A stretch of DNA of 7,308 nucleotides from Acidimicrobiaceae bacterium. GTDB lineage: Bacteria > Actinomycetota > Acidimicrobiia > Acidimicrobiales > Bog-793. Numbering within the stretch: position 1 is the stretch's first letter; each line of letters begins with the position of its first letter. The stretch lies in contig PMZN01000039.1 in assembly GCA_003170375.1 (NCBI GenBank), positions 5,533-12,840 of the forward strand, in the 5' to 3' direction. The notes under the pieces were generated by a model. That model ran no database searches and was not told the DNA's origin. It was given only the letters and a program-made list of their open reading frames with translations. Positions 1 through 6,680 of the stretch are shown here, one piece after another. The position numbers were made by a program, and so were the translations under genes.

Positions 1-1
1 G

Positions 2-145
2 CCTGTCGAAGTGGCGACCGAGCTCGTGACCGGGGCGGCTCCCGAGACCGACGTCCCCGGAGCCGAGCCAGGCGCGACCGGCGACCTCCTCCCACCTCCG
101 GTCGCGGAGCCGGACGCGGCCACAGGAGAAGGGCCGGTCTCGTAG
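2..145 (+). CDS. nusA: Transcription termination/antitermination factor NusA, C-terminal tail (partial)
   Basis: An open frame enters from the left edge and ends at TAG 143-145, giving the last 47 residues of a protein. The tail is rich in Pro, Ala, Glu, Gly and Asp and has no recognisable domain, so the sequence alone does not identify it. The name rests on position: nusA almost always lies directly upstream of ylxR and infB, and many actinobacterial NusA proteins end in an acidic, low-complexity extension after the KH domains. NusA binds RNA polymerase and modulates pausing, termination and antitermination. Its stop codon overlaps the proposed ylxR start by four bases, which suggests translational coupling. 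An unrelated upstream protein with a disordered tail cannot be excluded from this fragment. Confidence 0.6.
   Translation, partial: PVEVATELVTGAAPETDVPGAEPGATGDLLPPPVAEPDAATGEGPVS
124..132 (+). promoter_or_regulatory. Shine-Dalgarno-like sequence for ylxR
   Basis: The purine run AGGAGAAGG lies inside the end of the upstream gene. Its last base is nine bases before the in-frame GTA at 142 and 21 bases before the in-frame CTG at 154. The spacing therefore favours initiation at or near 142. Confidence 0.45.
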
Positions 146-393
146 CGACACCTCTGCGCACCTGCATCGGATGCCGCCGTGTGGCGCCGATATCGGAGCT
201 CGTGCGCGTCGTGCATACCGGCGAAGGCGCTCTTGCCGTTGGCACCGGCCTGGAGGGCCGCGGCGCGTGGCTCTGCCGCGAATCGCCCGGATGTGTCGAG
301 CTCGCCGACCGGCATCGGGCGTTCTCCAGAGCGCTCCGCCATCCGATTACGCCAGAAGCCGTCGACAAGCTGCGAGTCGAGCTGCGAGCCTGA
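142..393 (+). CDS. ylxR: YlxR/RnpM family RNA-binding protein (DUF448)
   Basis: A small protein of about 83 residues if read from GTA 142. It carries the YlxR signature RTCIGCR at residues 6-12, followed by SELVRVV, and a second motif GRGAWLC at 39-45 with a further Cys at 51, so the full family core is present. The family is known as a small RNA-binding protein encoded between nusA and infB, and in Bacillus it has been linked to RNase P (RnpM). The start is unusual: no ATG, GTG or TTG occurs in frame between the window edge and the signature. The first standard codon is GTG 181, which would delete both Cys of the CxxC and is rejected. Candidates are GTA 142, with a well-spaced Shine-Dalgarno sequence, and CTG 154, without one. 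The family call is firm; the start is not. Confidence 0.88.
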   Translation, partial: VATPLRTCIGCRRVAPISELVRVVHTGEGALAVGTGLEGRGAWLCRESPGCVELADRHRAFSRALRHPITPEAVDKLRVELRA

Positions 394-430
394 TCACGGT
401 TCGAGCCAACGCTTCGTCACCCGCCGCCCG

Positions 431-470
431 GTCAGACGCCGGGCTGGCCGCCGCCGGCGTCGCCGCTGAC
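431..470. terminator. Stem-loop at the convergent ylxR / antisense gene junction
   Basis: GACGCCGG (435-442) pairs perfectly with CCGGCGTC (454-461) across an 11-base loop. An outer GTCAG (431-435) can pair with CTGAC (466-470), leaving a five-base bulge; base 435 can belong to only one of the two stems. The structure lies between the ylxR stop and the stop of the opposite-strand gene, the expected place for a bidirectional terminator. There is no T-tract, so termination is inferred from position and stem strength only; actinobacterial terminators often lack one. Confidence 0.42.
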
Positions 471-1256
471 TCAGCGGCCCGCGCCCGCGGTCCCGCCGTG
501 GTCGCGCCGCCCGCGGCCGAACAAGCGGTCGAGGAAAGGATGCGCAGGCGACCCCACCAGCGGGACGGACTCGGGCGGTTCCGGGATGGAGCCGGCGTCT
601 TTGGGCGGGACCGCCGGCACCCAGTGCGACCCCACGACGAGACCGGGCGTGCCGAGACCGAGGATCGGCGAGTAGATCAGGCTGTCGACGCCGATGACCG
701 GTGTCCCGCCGCCGCCATCAGTCTCTTCGATGCGGTCTCCGTCGCTGAGGGCTTGCCGAACGTCCTCCTCGGTCGGCGCGATTGCCGATCCGTCGGCTTC
801 GAGGTCGTCCTCGCCGAACTCCTGCAGCAGCTCGGTGACGAACGCCACGTGCCGGGCATCGTTCGGCATGCCGGAGCGTCGGAGCAGCTTACGACCCTCG
901 GGCGTGAGGCCGAGCTGGTTGTCGACGTATTCGACGACGCCGAGCTCGACCAAGAGTGTCGTCGAGGCCGCGAAGGCTGCCGGGCTCGGCCGGGAGCCGC
1001 GTGGAGTGAAACCGTGCAGGGTCCAGAGCACCTGCAGGAGGGGAGCCAGCTCTCCGCCGTTCGCGCGCTCGACCGCCACCAATGCCGCGCCCTCCTGGAT
1101 GCCGAACGAGGGTTGCACCGGTCGCAATGTACTTCGGGGAGGCTCGGGAGAGACGGGCTCGATCTGCTGCCCGCCGCCAGGTTCCAGAGAGGGAGCGGGA
1201 CCTGGGCGGTTAGCCGGCGGCATCGACCCCGGGTGCCCGGACGACTTGGCAATCAT
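471..1256 (-). CDS. Unrecognised protein with a winged-helix-like core
   Basis: A 261-residue protein transcribed against all its neighbours. I do not recognise the family. Residues 1-50 are Pro/Gly-rich and probably disordered. Residues 55-127 look folded: a helical stretch (ALVAVERANGGELAPLLQVL), a second helical segment (AAFAASTTLLVELGVVEYV), and then LGLTPEGRKLLRR. This helix, strand-like and LTxxGRxLL pattern resembles winged-helix DNA-binding domains such as PadR or MarR types. Residues 134-153 form another helix with an acidic end. Residues 175-261 are Gly/Pro-rich and end in a basic tail. Segments that alternate hydrophobic and charged residues support real coding, unlike the arginine-rich readings of the opposite strand. 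ATG 1256 is used; ATG 1223 is an alternative. A regulator is possible but unproven, and there are no transposase or phage hallmarks. Confidence 0.68.
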   Translation of the reverse strand: MIAKSSGHPGSMPPANRPGPAPSLEPGGGQQIEPVSPEPPRSTLRPVQPSFGIQEGAALVAVERANGGELAPLLQVLWTLHGFTPRGSRPSPAAFAASTTLLVELGVVEYVDNQLGLTPEGRKLLRRSGMPNDARHVAFVTELLQEFGEDDLEADGSAIAPTEEDVRQALSDGDRIEETDGGGGTPVIGVDSLIYSPILGLGTPGLVVGSHWVPAVPPKDAGSIPEPPESVPLVGSPAHPFLDRLFGRGRRDHGGTAGAGR

Positions 1257-1263
1257 GGACTCG

Positions 1264-1269
1264 ACCCTA
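1264..1269 (-). promoter_or_regulatory. Possible -10 element of the antisense gene
   Basis: On the - strand TAGGGT fits TANNNT and ends seven bases before ATG 1256, so transcription could begin at or next to the start codon (leaderless). No convincing -35 element is visible. The AGGG within the same stretch could instead act as a weak ribosome binding site. Confidence 0.2.
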
Positions 1270-1274
1270 AGATG

Positions 1275-1290
1275 CGTGCACGGGTGTACG
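1275..1290. repeat. Imperfect inverted repeat in the divergent promoter region (possible operator)
   Basis: CGTGCAC and GTGTACG are inverted copies with one mismatch, separated by GG. The 16-base element lies between the divergent starts of the antisense gene and infB. It overlaps the candidate infB -35 hexamer and is 19 bases upstream of the antisense start codon. That is a typical site for a repressor, but such a short palindrome can occur by chance. Confidence 0.28.
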
Positions 1291-1313
1291 AGTCACCGGC
1301 GTTGTGTGAGAAT
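1285..1313 (+). promoter_or_regulatory. Candidate infB promoter
   Basis: TGTACG (1285-1290) and GAGAAT (1308-1313) are separated by 17 bases and match three and four of six positions of the housekeeping sigma consensus. They lie in the least GC-rich stretch of the gap before infB. An infB promoter is needed somewhere here because the opposite-strand gene separates infB from nusA-ylxR. The match is weak. Confidence 0.25.
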
Positions 1314-1362
1314 GTAAGGCCGCGCCAGCCTCGGGATCCCGAATGCTGCGCTGCCCCTCGAT

Positions 1363-1370
1363 AGGAGAGG
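1363..1370 (+). promoter_or_regulatory. Ribosome binding site of infB
   Basis: AGGAGAGG lies 13 bases before the TTG start at 1384, slightly farther than usual. It is the only purine-rich candidate nearby, and the N-terminal IF2 sequence begins right after the TTG. Confidence 0.55.
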
Positions 1371-1383
1371 ACCGAACCACCAG

Positions 1384-4300
1384 TTGCCCAAGAAAATCCG
1401 CGTCTACGAGCTTGCCCGTGAGCTAGGGCTGACCAACAAGGAAGCCTTGGACATTTGCATCGACCTCGGGATCGGTGTGAAGAGCCACTCGTCGTCGATC
1501 GAAGACGCACAAGCCGACCGCGCCCGGCGCAAGGCCGACCGTGAAGGGTTGCGGCGTGCCGTCCAGCCCGAGGAGCCGACCCCGGCACCCTCCGCGGCCC
1601 CGACAGCGGCCCCGAGACCCAGAGGGGCCGGCGTGTCCCAGCGCACGGCGAGCGCGCCGGCCGGCGAGCGGCCTGGTGCCGTGCCGCCTGCGCCCACGCC
1701 GGAACCGGCGGGTCCCGACCTCAGTGGCAGCCCCGCCTTCAAGCCGGAAGCGGAAGCCGCCTCTGGGACCCACGAGCCTCGCCCAGGTCAGCGTCTCGTG
1801 GTGAGCAAATCGACAAGCGAGATCGTCGACGCGCCGCGGACCGCCGTGCCCCGGCCGCCTGTCTCGCCTCCTGCGAGCGCACCAAGGTCCGTGGCTGCCC
1901 CTGGTTCGGTGAGGCCCGGGACCGCTCCTGGCGGGCAGCGCCCAGGCGTCCCCCCGTCTCCGGCCGCGCCTCGTTCTCCGGCGCCGCCGTCTTCGGCCGT
2001 GACTGCCGCGGCAGCAACTGTCCCGGCGGCCGCCTCTGCCCCCGGCGGGACTGACCCGGCCACACGTGCTCCCATGGCTCAGGCGCGGGAGGGGACGATG
2101 CCTACCTCTTCGGCAGCGACTGCCGCCCCGCCGGCACCCGGTGGCGATCACAACGCGGGCGCGCCCCGTCCGGTCAGCCCGTCGGGCAAGCCGATCCCGC
2201 CGCCTCCGGGACCGCGGTCGATCTCGGGTCGTCCGATTCCACCTCCGCCTGGAGCGCGACGTCCGCTGTCGCCAGGCGGTCCTGGCTCGCGCCCGCCCGC
2301 CCCGGGCTCGCGCCCGGGTGCACCGGGCTCGCGCCCGGGGATTAGCCCCTCACGTCCAGGCACGGTCGGCTCTCGACCACCGGCTGGCCGCCAAGTGAGC
2401 CCGCGGCCCGGAGCGGGCGCAGGCTTTCCGCGCTCTCCTAGTCACTTCCCGCCCCGAGACGGCGGACGCCCCGCTGGTGGAACCTACGGAGGTGGGGCAG
2501 CCCCTGGCGCGCGCGGTGGCGGCTATACCCCCGGTGGTCCGACAGGTGCAGCGCGAGGTGGTCCTGTCGGGCGCGGACGCCCGCCCCAGCGGAGGCCACG
2601 CCGTCGCCGTCGCAATATGGAGGAGCTCGAGCCGATCCAGATAACGGCTTACCTGGCGTCGAGTGCTCCGGTTCCCGACCACGAGGTGATCGTTGAGCGT
2701 GGCTCCACGCCACAACAGCTCGGCCCGCGCCTGAACCGGTCAGCCGGCGACATCGTGCGTTTCCTCTTGCTTCAGGGCGAGATGGTCACCGCGACCCAAC
2801 CGCTCACCGACGACATGATCGGCCTGTTCGCCGCGGAGATCGGTGCACAGATCAGGTTGGTCGACCCCGGGGAAGAGCAGGAGGCCGCCCTCCGGGCCAA
2901 GTTCTTCGGTGGAGAGGACTTTGAAGACGACGACGAGGAATTGCAGATACGACCTCCCGTTATCACCGTCATGGGCCACGTTGACCACGGCAAGACGCTG
3001 CTGCTCGACCGGATCCGTCATTCGAACGTGATCGCAGGCGAAGCCGGTGGGATCACCCAGCACATCGGTGCTTACCAGGTGGAGTGGCGCGGTCAGTTGC
3101 TGACGTTCATCGACACCCCCGGCCACGAGGCCTTCACGGCGATGCGCGCGCGCGGGGCCAGCGTCACTGACATCGTGGTGCTCGTCGTTGCTGCCGACGA
3201 TGGTGTGATGCCGCAGACGGTGGAGGCGATCAACCACGCGAAGGCCGCGAAAGTGCCGATCGTGACAGCGATCAACAAGATCGACAAGGCGGATGCGGAT
3301 CCCAATCGGGTGTTGCAGCAGCTGTCCGAGCACGGGCTCGTGCCGGAGGCCTGGGGTGGCGACACGATCACCGTCGAGATCTCGGCTCTTCAGTCCTTCG
3401 GCATCGACGAGCTGCTCGAGCAGCTCGTCGTGCTTGCCGAGGTGCTCGAACTGGGTGCCGACACCGAAGTCGATGCGAGAGGCGTCGTGCTCGAGTCGAA
3501 CCTCGACATCGGCCGTGGTCCGGTCGCCACGATCATCGTGCAGCGTGGGACGCTCCGTATCGGCGAGCCGATCGTGGCCGGTGCTGCGTGGGGCCGGGTC
3601 AAGGCGTTGATAAACGACCACGGCGACCAGATCAAAGAGGCCTTCCCCTCCATGCCTGTGCAGGTGCTCGGGCTGTCGGAGCCTCCGATCGCCGGTGACG
3701 AGCTCCGAGTCACCTCGGACCTCTCGATCGCCAGAACTGTTGGCGACGCTCGTGAACAACGGCTTCGCTTCACGACGCTCGCACAGGCCTCGACTCTGTC
3801 GACGAGCCCGGGCGCGAAGCTCGAGGACCTCTTCGAGCAGATCCGGAAGGGCGAGACCGCGACTCTCACCCTGGTGTTGAAGGCAGACGTGCAGGGTTCG
3901 CTCGAAGCGGTCACCCAGAGCCTTCTCAAGCTAGAGCGCGACGACGTGAAGGTGTCCTTCGTCCATCGCGCCGTGGGTGGCATCACCGAGAGCGACGTGA
4001 CGATCGCTGCAGCGTCAGGTGCGACGATCATCGGTTTCAACGTTCGTCCGGATCGCAGGGCCCGCGAGCTTGCCGAGAACCACAAAGTGGAGATCCGCAC
4101 CTACGAGATCATCTACAAGCTCATCGAGGACGTGCAGGCGGCCATGGTCGGGATGCTCGCTCCCGAGATCGAGGAGATCGTCACGGGCGACGCCGAGGTC
4201 CGCGCCGTCTTCCGGGTCCCGAAGTTGGGTGCCGTCGCCGGCTGCTATGTCACCAACGGTGTCATCGCCCGGGGCTCCAAGGTCCGCTTCCTCCGGGAAG

Positions 4301-4467
4301 GCGTGGTCATCTGGAAGGGCGCGGTCTCCTCGTTGCGCCGTTTCAAGGACGACGTTCGCGACGTTCAGGCCGGCTTCGAGTGCGGCATTGGTCTCACCGA
4401 CTTCCAGGACTTGAAGGACGGCGACGTGATCGAGACCTACGACGAGCGGGAGATCCCCCGTAGCTAA
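1384..4467 (+). CDS. infB: Translation initiation factor IF-2
   Basis: A complete IF2 of 1027 residues, a normal length for actinobacteria. IF2 is the GTPase that places initiator fMet-tRNA on the 30S subunit and promotes 50S joining. Domains in order: a first IF2_N module at 2-55 ([12 protein letters not shown]); a Pro/Ala/Gly/Ser linker at about 60-400, probably disordered; an Arg-rich stretch just before Met412; a second IF2_N-like module at about 416-500; the G domain at about 522-690; then domains II, III and the C-terminal fMet-tRNA binding domain. The G motifs are intact: GHVDHGKT 531-538, GGITQ 555-559, DTPGH 577-581, NKID 631-634 and SAL 667-669. The start is TTG because no ATG or GTG precedes PKKIRVYEL in frame. 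The linker holds short tandem repeats. The stop region overlaps the proposed rbfA start, suggesting coupled translation. Confidence 0.98.
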   Translation: MPKKIRVYELARELGLTNKEALDICIDLGIGVKSHSSSIEDAQADRARRKADREGLRRAVQPEEPTPAPSAAPTAAPRPRGAGVSQRTASAPAGERPGAVPPAPTPEPAGPDLSGSPAFKPEAEAASGTHEPRPGQRLVVSKSTSEIVDAPRTAVPRPPVSPPASAPRSVAAPGSVRPGTAPGGQRPGVPPSPAAPRSPAPPSSAVTAAAATVPAAASAPGGTDPATRAPMAQAREGTMPTSSAATAAPPAPGGDHNAGAPRPVSPSGKPIPPPPGPRSISGRPIPPPPGARRPLSPGGPGSRPPAPGSRPGAPGSRPGISPSRPGTVGSRPPAGRQVSPRPGAGAGFPRSPSHFPPRDGGRPAGGTYGGGAAPGARGGGYTPGGPTGAARGGPVGRGRPPQRRPRRRRRNMEELEPIQITAYLASSAPVPDHEVIVERGSTPQQLGPRLNRSAGDIVRFLLLQGEMVTATQPLTDDMIGLFAAEIGAQIRLVDPGEEQEAALRAKFFGGEDFEDDDEELQIRPPVITVMGHVDHGKTLLLDRIRHSNVIAGEAGGITQHIGAYQVEWRGQLLTFIDTPGHEAFTAMRARGASVTDIVVLVVAADDGVMPQTVEAINHAKAAKVPIVTAINKIDKADADPNRVLQQLSEHGLVPEAWGGDTITVEISALQSFGIDELLEQLVVLAEVLELGADTEVDARGVVLESNLDIGRGPVATIIVQRGTLRIGEPIVAGAAWGRVKALINDHGDQIKEAFPSMPVQVLGLSEPPIAGDELRVTSDLSIARTVGDAREQRLRFTTLAQASTLSTSPGAKLEDLFEQIRKGETATLTLVLKADVQGSLEAVTQSLLKLERDDVKVSFVHRAVGGITESDVTIAAASGATIIGFNVRPDRRARELAENHKVEIRTYEIIYKLIEDVQAAMVGMLAPEIEEIVTGDAEVRAVFRVPKLGAVAGCYVTNGVIARGSKVRFLREGVVIWKGAVSSLRRFKDDVRDVQAGFECGIGLTDFQDLKDGDVIETYDEREIPRS
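2182..2265 (+). repeat. Two 14-residue repeats in the IF2 linker
   Basis: Residues 267-280 and 281-294 of IF2 are two consecutive copies of a 14-residue unit built around SG(K/R)PIPPPPG. The DNA copies have diverged at synonymous positions, so the duplication is not recent. The polyproline core is of the type that binds SH3-like or profilin-like partners in other systems; no bacterial partner is implied. Confidence 0.75.
2281..2343 (+). repeat. Three 21-base tandem repeats in the IF2 linker
   Basis: GGCTCGCGCCCG occurs at 2284, 2305 and 2326, an exact 21-base period. The units encode [14 protein letters not shown] and PGSRPGI (IF2 residues 300-320). The near-identical DNA suggests recent in-frame expansion by slippage. 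Weaker SRPG and GSRPP units continue to about residue 333. Confidence 0.85.
4448..4452 (+). promoter_or_regulatory. Shine-Dalgarno-like sequence for rbfA
   Basis: GGGAG lies inside the last codons of infB, seven bases before the in-frame GTA at 4460. No such sequence precedes the alternative GTG start at 4529. Confidence 0.4.
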
Positions 4468-4828
4468 GCAATACGATCGCCGATCGTCGGCTGGCTACCC
4501 GCGGACCGCGCGTGTCAACGCCGTCCTCGTGCAGGTGCTGGGTGACGCGCTCGAGCGGCTCCGCGATGACGACGACCGGCTGGCCCTCTTGACGGTCACC
4601 GGCGTGAGCATCGAAGCGGACCTTCGCCACGCCACGGTCTATATGGCCTCGTTGCCCGACGGGGCTTTGGCGGTGCTCGAAGCGCGGCGCACCGAGCTCC
4701 AATCAGCCATCGCACGCGAGGTGAGGTTGAAGCGCACGCCGACGCTGAGCTTCGTCGCTGACCCGGCGGTCGCCGCCGGCGAGCGCGTGGAGGAGGCACT
4801 GCGCCGTGCCCGACAAGACGAGCCCTGA
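4460..4828 (+). CDS. rbfA: 30S ribosome-binding factor RbfA
   Basis: RbfA is a KH-fold protein that helps 16S rRNA processing and 30S maturation. Read from GTA 4460 it has 122 residues, within the usual 110-135. Family features are the first helix RTARVNAVLVQVLGDALERL (15-34), the strand LTVTGV (44-49), DLRHATVYM (54-62) and the C-terminal block LKRTPTLSF (90-98) followed by GERVEE. The first standard start codon is GTG 4529, which gives only 99 residues and removes half of helix one, including the RxxRVN segment typical of the family. Upstream of it the frame is open back to 4430 with no ATG, GTG, TTG or CTG. GTA 4460 overlaps the infB end by eight bases, has a spaced GGGAG, and would begin VAKQYDRR. 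The function is firm; the start is an inference, and an automated annotation would probably use 4529. Confidence 0.9.
   Translation, partial: VAKQYDRRSSAGYPRTARVNAVLVQVLGDALERLRDDDDRLALLTVTGVSIEADLRHATVYMASLPDGALAVLEARRTELQSAIAREVRLKRTPTLSFVADPAVAAGERVEEALRRARQDEP
4473..4487. repeat. Perfect 15-base palindrome at the infB/rbfA junction
   Basis: ACGATCG and CGATCGT flank a single central C, six bases after the infB stop and within the proposed rbfA N-terminus. As RNA it could fold with five base pairs and a five-base loop. A short hairpin just downstream of a translation start could affect initiation, but no function is shown. Confidence 0.5.
4789..4796 (+). promoter_or_regulatory. Ribosome binding site of truB
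   Basis: GGAGGAGG inside the rbfA 3' end is nine bases upstream of GTG 4806. It is the strongest Shine-Dalgarno sequence in the window and supports the truB start in spite of the 23-base overlap. Confidence 0.75.
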
Positions 4829-5819
4829 CGGGCCCGGCTCGCCCGGCGCGCCTGCTCAGCTCTCTCAACCCGACGGGCCCGGCCAGCCGCCGCGGAGCGG
4901 GATCGACGACCCCGGCGGCTTCGTCGTCGTCGACAAGCAGGCTGGTTGGACATCCCACGACGTCGTTGCCCGCTGCCGCCGCCTTCTCGGCACCCGGAAG
5001 GTAGGCCACGCCGGGACGCTCGACCCCGACGCTACCGGGGTCTTGATCGTGGGCGTGGGGAGGGCAACCCGCCTGTTGCGTTTCGCAACGGCGTTACCGA
5101 AGACATACATCGGCGAGATCGTGCTCGGAGTGACCACCTCGACCCTCGATGCCTCGGGAGAGGTGACCGGGCACTTCGACATGGGCAGCGTCACTGTGGC
5201 GGAGGTCCGAGAGGCGGCGCGCTCGCTGACCGGTCGGATTGAGCAGGTTCCGCCCATGGTCTCGGCTGTCAAGGTCGGCGGGCGCCGACTGCACGAGCTC
5301 GCCCGCGAGGGGATCGAGGTGGCGCGAGCGCCCCGGGGCGTCGAGGTGTTCCGTTTCGAGGTCTTCGAAACCGGCGAGTCCGACTGCTACCGGGTTCTCG
5401 TCGAATGCTCGTCGGGCACTTATGTGCGTGTGCTGGCGGCCGATCTCGGGGTGAGGCTCGGCGGCGGCGCCCACCTGAGAGCGCTGCGCAGGGTGTCGAT
5501 CGGGTCCTTCAGCGACGTCGAGGCTCTCGCGCTCGAGGCCGTGGCGCCCGAGCGGGTTCGCCCGCTCGAGGAGCTCGTGCGGGACTTGCCGGGTGCCGTC
5601 GCCAACCCCGAGCTTGCCCGGGCACTCGGCCACGGGAGGACAGTCGAGCGTCTTGCTCTCGGCGTCGTGGGTGATGGCCCTTGGGCCGTGCTCGACGAGT
5701 CCGGCCGGCTCGTGGCCATCTGCGAACCAGTCGGGCTGGAACGCGTCAGGCCTGTTGTAGTTGTGCAAACCGGTGACAGTCCCCGCGCTGGCGCCGAGTC
5801 GGCTACAGGCGACGAGTAG
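4806..5819 (+). CDS. truB: tRNA pseudouridine(55) synthase TruB
   Basis: TruB isomerises uridine 55 in the T-loop of tRNAs to pseudouridine. The protein has 337 residues. A Pro/Gly-rich extension (1-36) precedes the catalytic core, which begins GFVVVDKQAGWTSHDVV. The motif GHAGTLDPDATG (67-78) contains the catalytic Asp73. PKTYIGEI (98-104 region) supplies the conserved Tyr101. PPMVSAVKVGGRRLHELAREG (149-169) is the next family block, with Val152 and His163 where Tyr is usual in Escherichia coli. SSGTYVRVLAADLG (202-215) carries the conserved Arg208. The C-terminus ends in a variable, probably disordered tail. GTG 4806 is the only start preceding the core and has a strong Shine-Dalgarno sequence. 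It overlaps rbfA by 23 bases in another frame, so translation is likely coupled. Confidence 0.97.
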   Translation: MPDKTSPDGPGSPGAPAQLSQPDGPGQPPRSGIDDPGGFVVVDKQAGWTSHDVVARCRRLLGTRKVGHAGTLDPDATGVLIVGVGRATRLLRFATALPKTYIGEIVLGVTTSTLDASGEVTGHFDMGSVTVAEVREAARSLTGRIEQVPPMVSAVKVGGRRLHELAREGIEVARAPRGVEVFRFEVFETGESDCYRVLVECSSGTYVRVLAADLGVRLGGGAHLRALRRVSIGSFSDVEALALEAVAPERVRPLEELVRDLPGAVANPELARALGHGRTVERLALGVVGDGPWAVLDESGRLVAICEPVGLERVRPVVVVQTGDSPRAGAESATGDE

Positions 5820-5831
5820 CCTCCCTCGGCG

Positions 5832-6650
5832 GTGGGACACGACAATGGCAGCGCGGTGACCATCGGGGCCTATGACGGGGTTCACATAGGCCATCGCCAG
5901 GTGATCGAACAAGTGCGGCGCAGGGCGGCAAATGGAGGGCTGCGCAGTGTCGTCGTGACCTTCGACAAGAACCCGGCCGCCGTCGTCAATCCGGCGTCCG
6001 CCCCGCCTCGGCTCACTGATATCGACCTGAAGCTCGAGCTCCTTGCCAAGACCGGCGTCGACCAGATCCTCGTCATCGAGTTCGACGCCGAGCGCGCCGA
6101 GGAGAGGGCGGAGGACTTTGTCGCCGAAGTGCTCGTGGCCGAGCTCTCGGCCCGCGTGGTCGTTGTCGGCGACGACTTCCATTTCGGCAACAAGCGCCGG
6201 GGCAACGTCGCGTTGCTGCAGGTGATGGGGGAGGAGGCCGGGTTCTCCGTGGAACCGGTCCACCTCGTCTCCGACGAACGGGCACACGAGGTCGTGTCAT
6301 CGACGCGGATCCGGGCGCTCATCGCGAGGGGCGAGCTTTCCGAGGCGACGGCACTGCTCGGCAGACCCCATGAGGTGCGCGGGCTCGTGGTCGCCGGCGG
6401 CGGGCCTGAACCGAGCGGGCCGCCCCGTTTGGCCATCGAGGTCCCCGGCGAGATCCTGCTGCCGCCCGCAGGCGAGTACTCGGGCTTCACGGGCAGCGAC
6501 GCGGGCGCGAGCGTCGCGGCACGCCTTCTGGTGGCCGGCCGCGTCGGCAAAGGCCCTCAGCGGATTGAGATCTCAGGGATCGAGGTGCCTCTGGCGCGGT
6601 TTGCGTTCCAGGGCGTGATGGGCGACGTCGTCCGGGCTCGTTTCGGCTGA
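5832..6650 (+). CDS. ribF: RibF-type FAD synthetase with a divergent riboflavin kinase half
   Basis: RibF normally phosphorylates riboflavin to FMN (C-terminal kinase) and adenylylates FMN to FAD (N-terminal nucleotidyltransferase). The N-terminal half is intact: VTIGAYDGVHIGHRQVI (9-25) with the HIGH motif at 18-21, VVVTFDKNP (40-48), GDDFHFGNKRRGN (113-125) and SSTRIR (156-161). The C-terminal part begins like the kinase (LLGRPHEVRGLVV, 175-187). The expected GxPTAN segment is replaced by PSGPPRLAIEV, and I cannot find the NIGxxPT or the catalytic Glu-containing strand. Length is 272, against about 300-315 for bifunctional enzymes. It is therefore probably an FAD synthetase with uncertain kinase activity. 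GTG 5832 is forced, because the frame opens only after the truB stop 12 bases upstream. No clear Shine-Dalgarno sequence is seen. Confidence 0.9.
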   Translation: MGHDNGSAVTIGAYDGVHIGHRQVIEQVRRRAANGGLRSVVVTFDKNPAAVVNPASAPPRLTDIDLKLELLAKTGVDQILVIEFDAERAEERAEDFVAEVLVAELSARVVVVGDDFHFGNKRRGNVALLQVMGEEAGFSVEPVHLVSDERAHEVVSSTRIRALIARGELSEATALLGRPHEVRGLVVAGGGPEPSGPPRLAIEVPGEILLPPAGEYSGFTGSDAGASVAARLLVAGRVGKGPQRIEISGIEVPLARFAFQGVMGDVVRARFG

Positions 6651-6680
6651 GAGCGGTGCGGTGTCGTGGCCGGACGGGAC

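Noticed and set aside
181..393. GTG 181 as the ylxR start
   Set aside because: It would remove RTCIGC, including both Cys of the family signature, although these are encoded in frame immediately upstream.
677..1252. Second - strand open frame inside the orphan gene
   Set aside because: It is Ser/Arg-rich low-complexity sequence in another frame of the same strand. The 471-1256 frame has a plausible hydrophobic core and this one does not.
171..1364. Long + strand open frame of 397 codons opposite the orphan gene
   Set aside because: It is Arg/Ala/Pro-rich without a domain-like pattern, begins inside ylxR in another frame, and mirrors the better-formed - strand gene at 471-1256. It is a product of GC-rich sequence.
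2281..2343. CRISPR-like reading of the regular repeats
   Set aside because: The 21-base units are contiguous in-frame codons of the IF2 linker with no spacers; they are a protein tandem repeat.
2617..2640. Internal infB start at ATG 2617 for a shorter IF2 form
   Set aside because: No Shine-Dalgarno sequence precedes it. The GGAGGAG near this point lies after the ATG and is not followed by a start codon at a suitable distance.
2740..3759. 339-codon - strand open frame within infB
   Set aside because: It lies wholly opposite the conserved IF2 G domain, whose motifs prove the + strand coding. It has many His/Asp/Val as expected from antisense of this region.
5094..6287. 397-codon - strand open frame opposite truB and ribF
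   Set aside because: It spans two conserved + strand genes and shows no family motif; it is a shadow frame.
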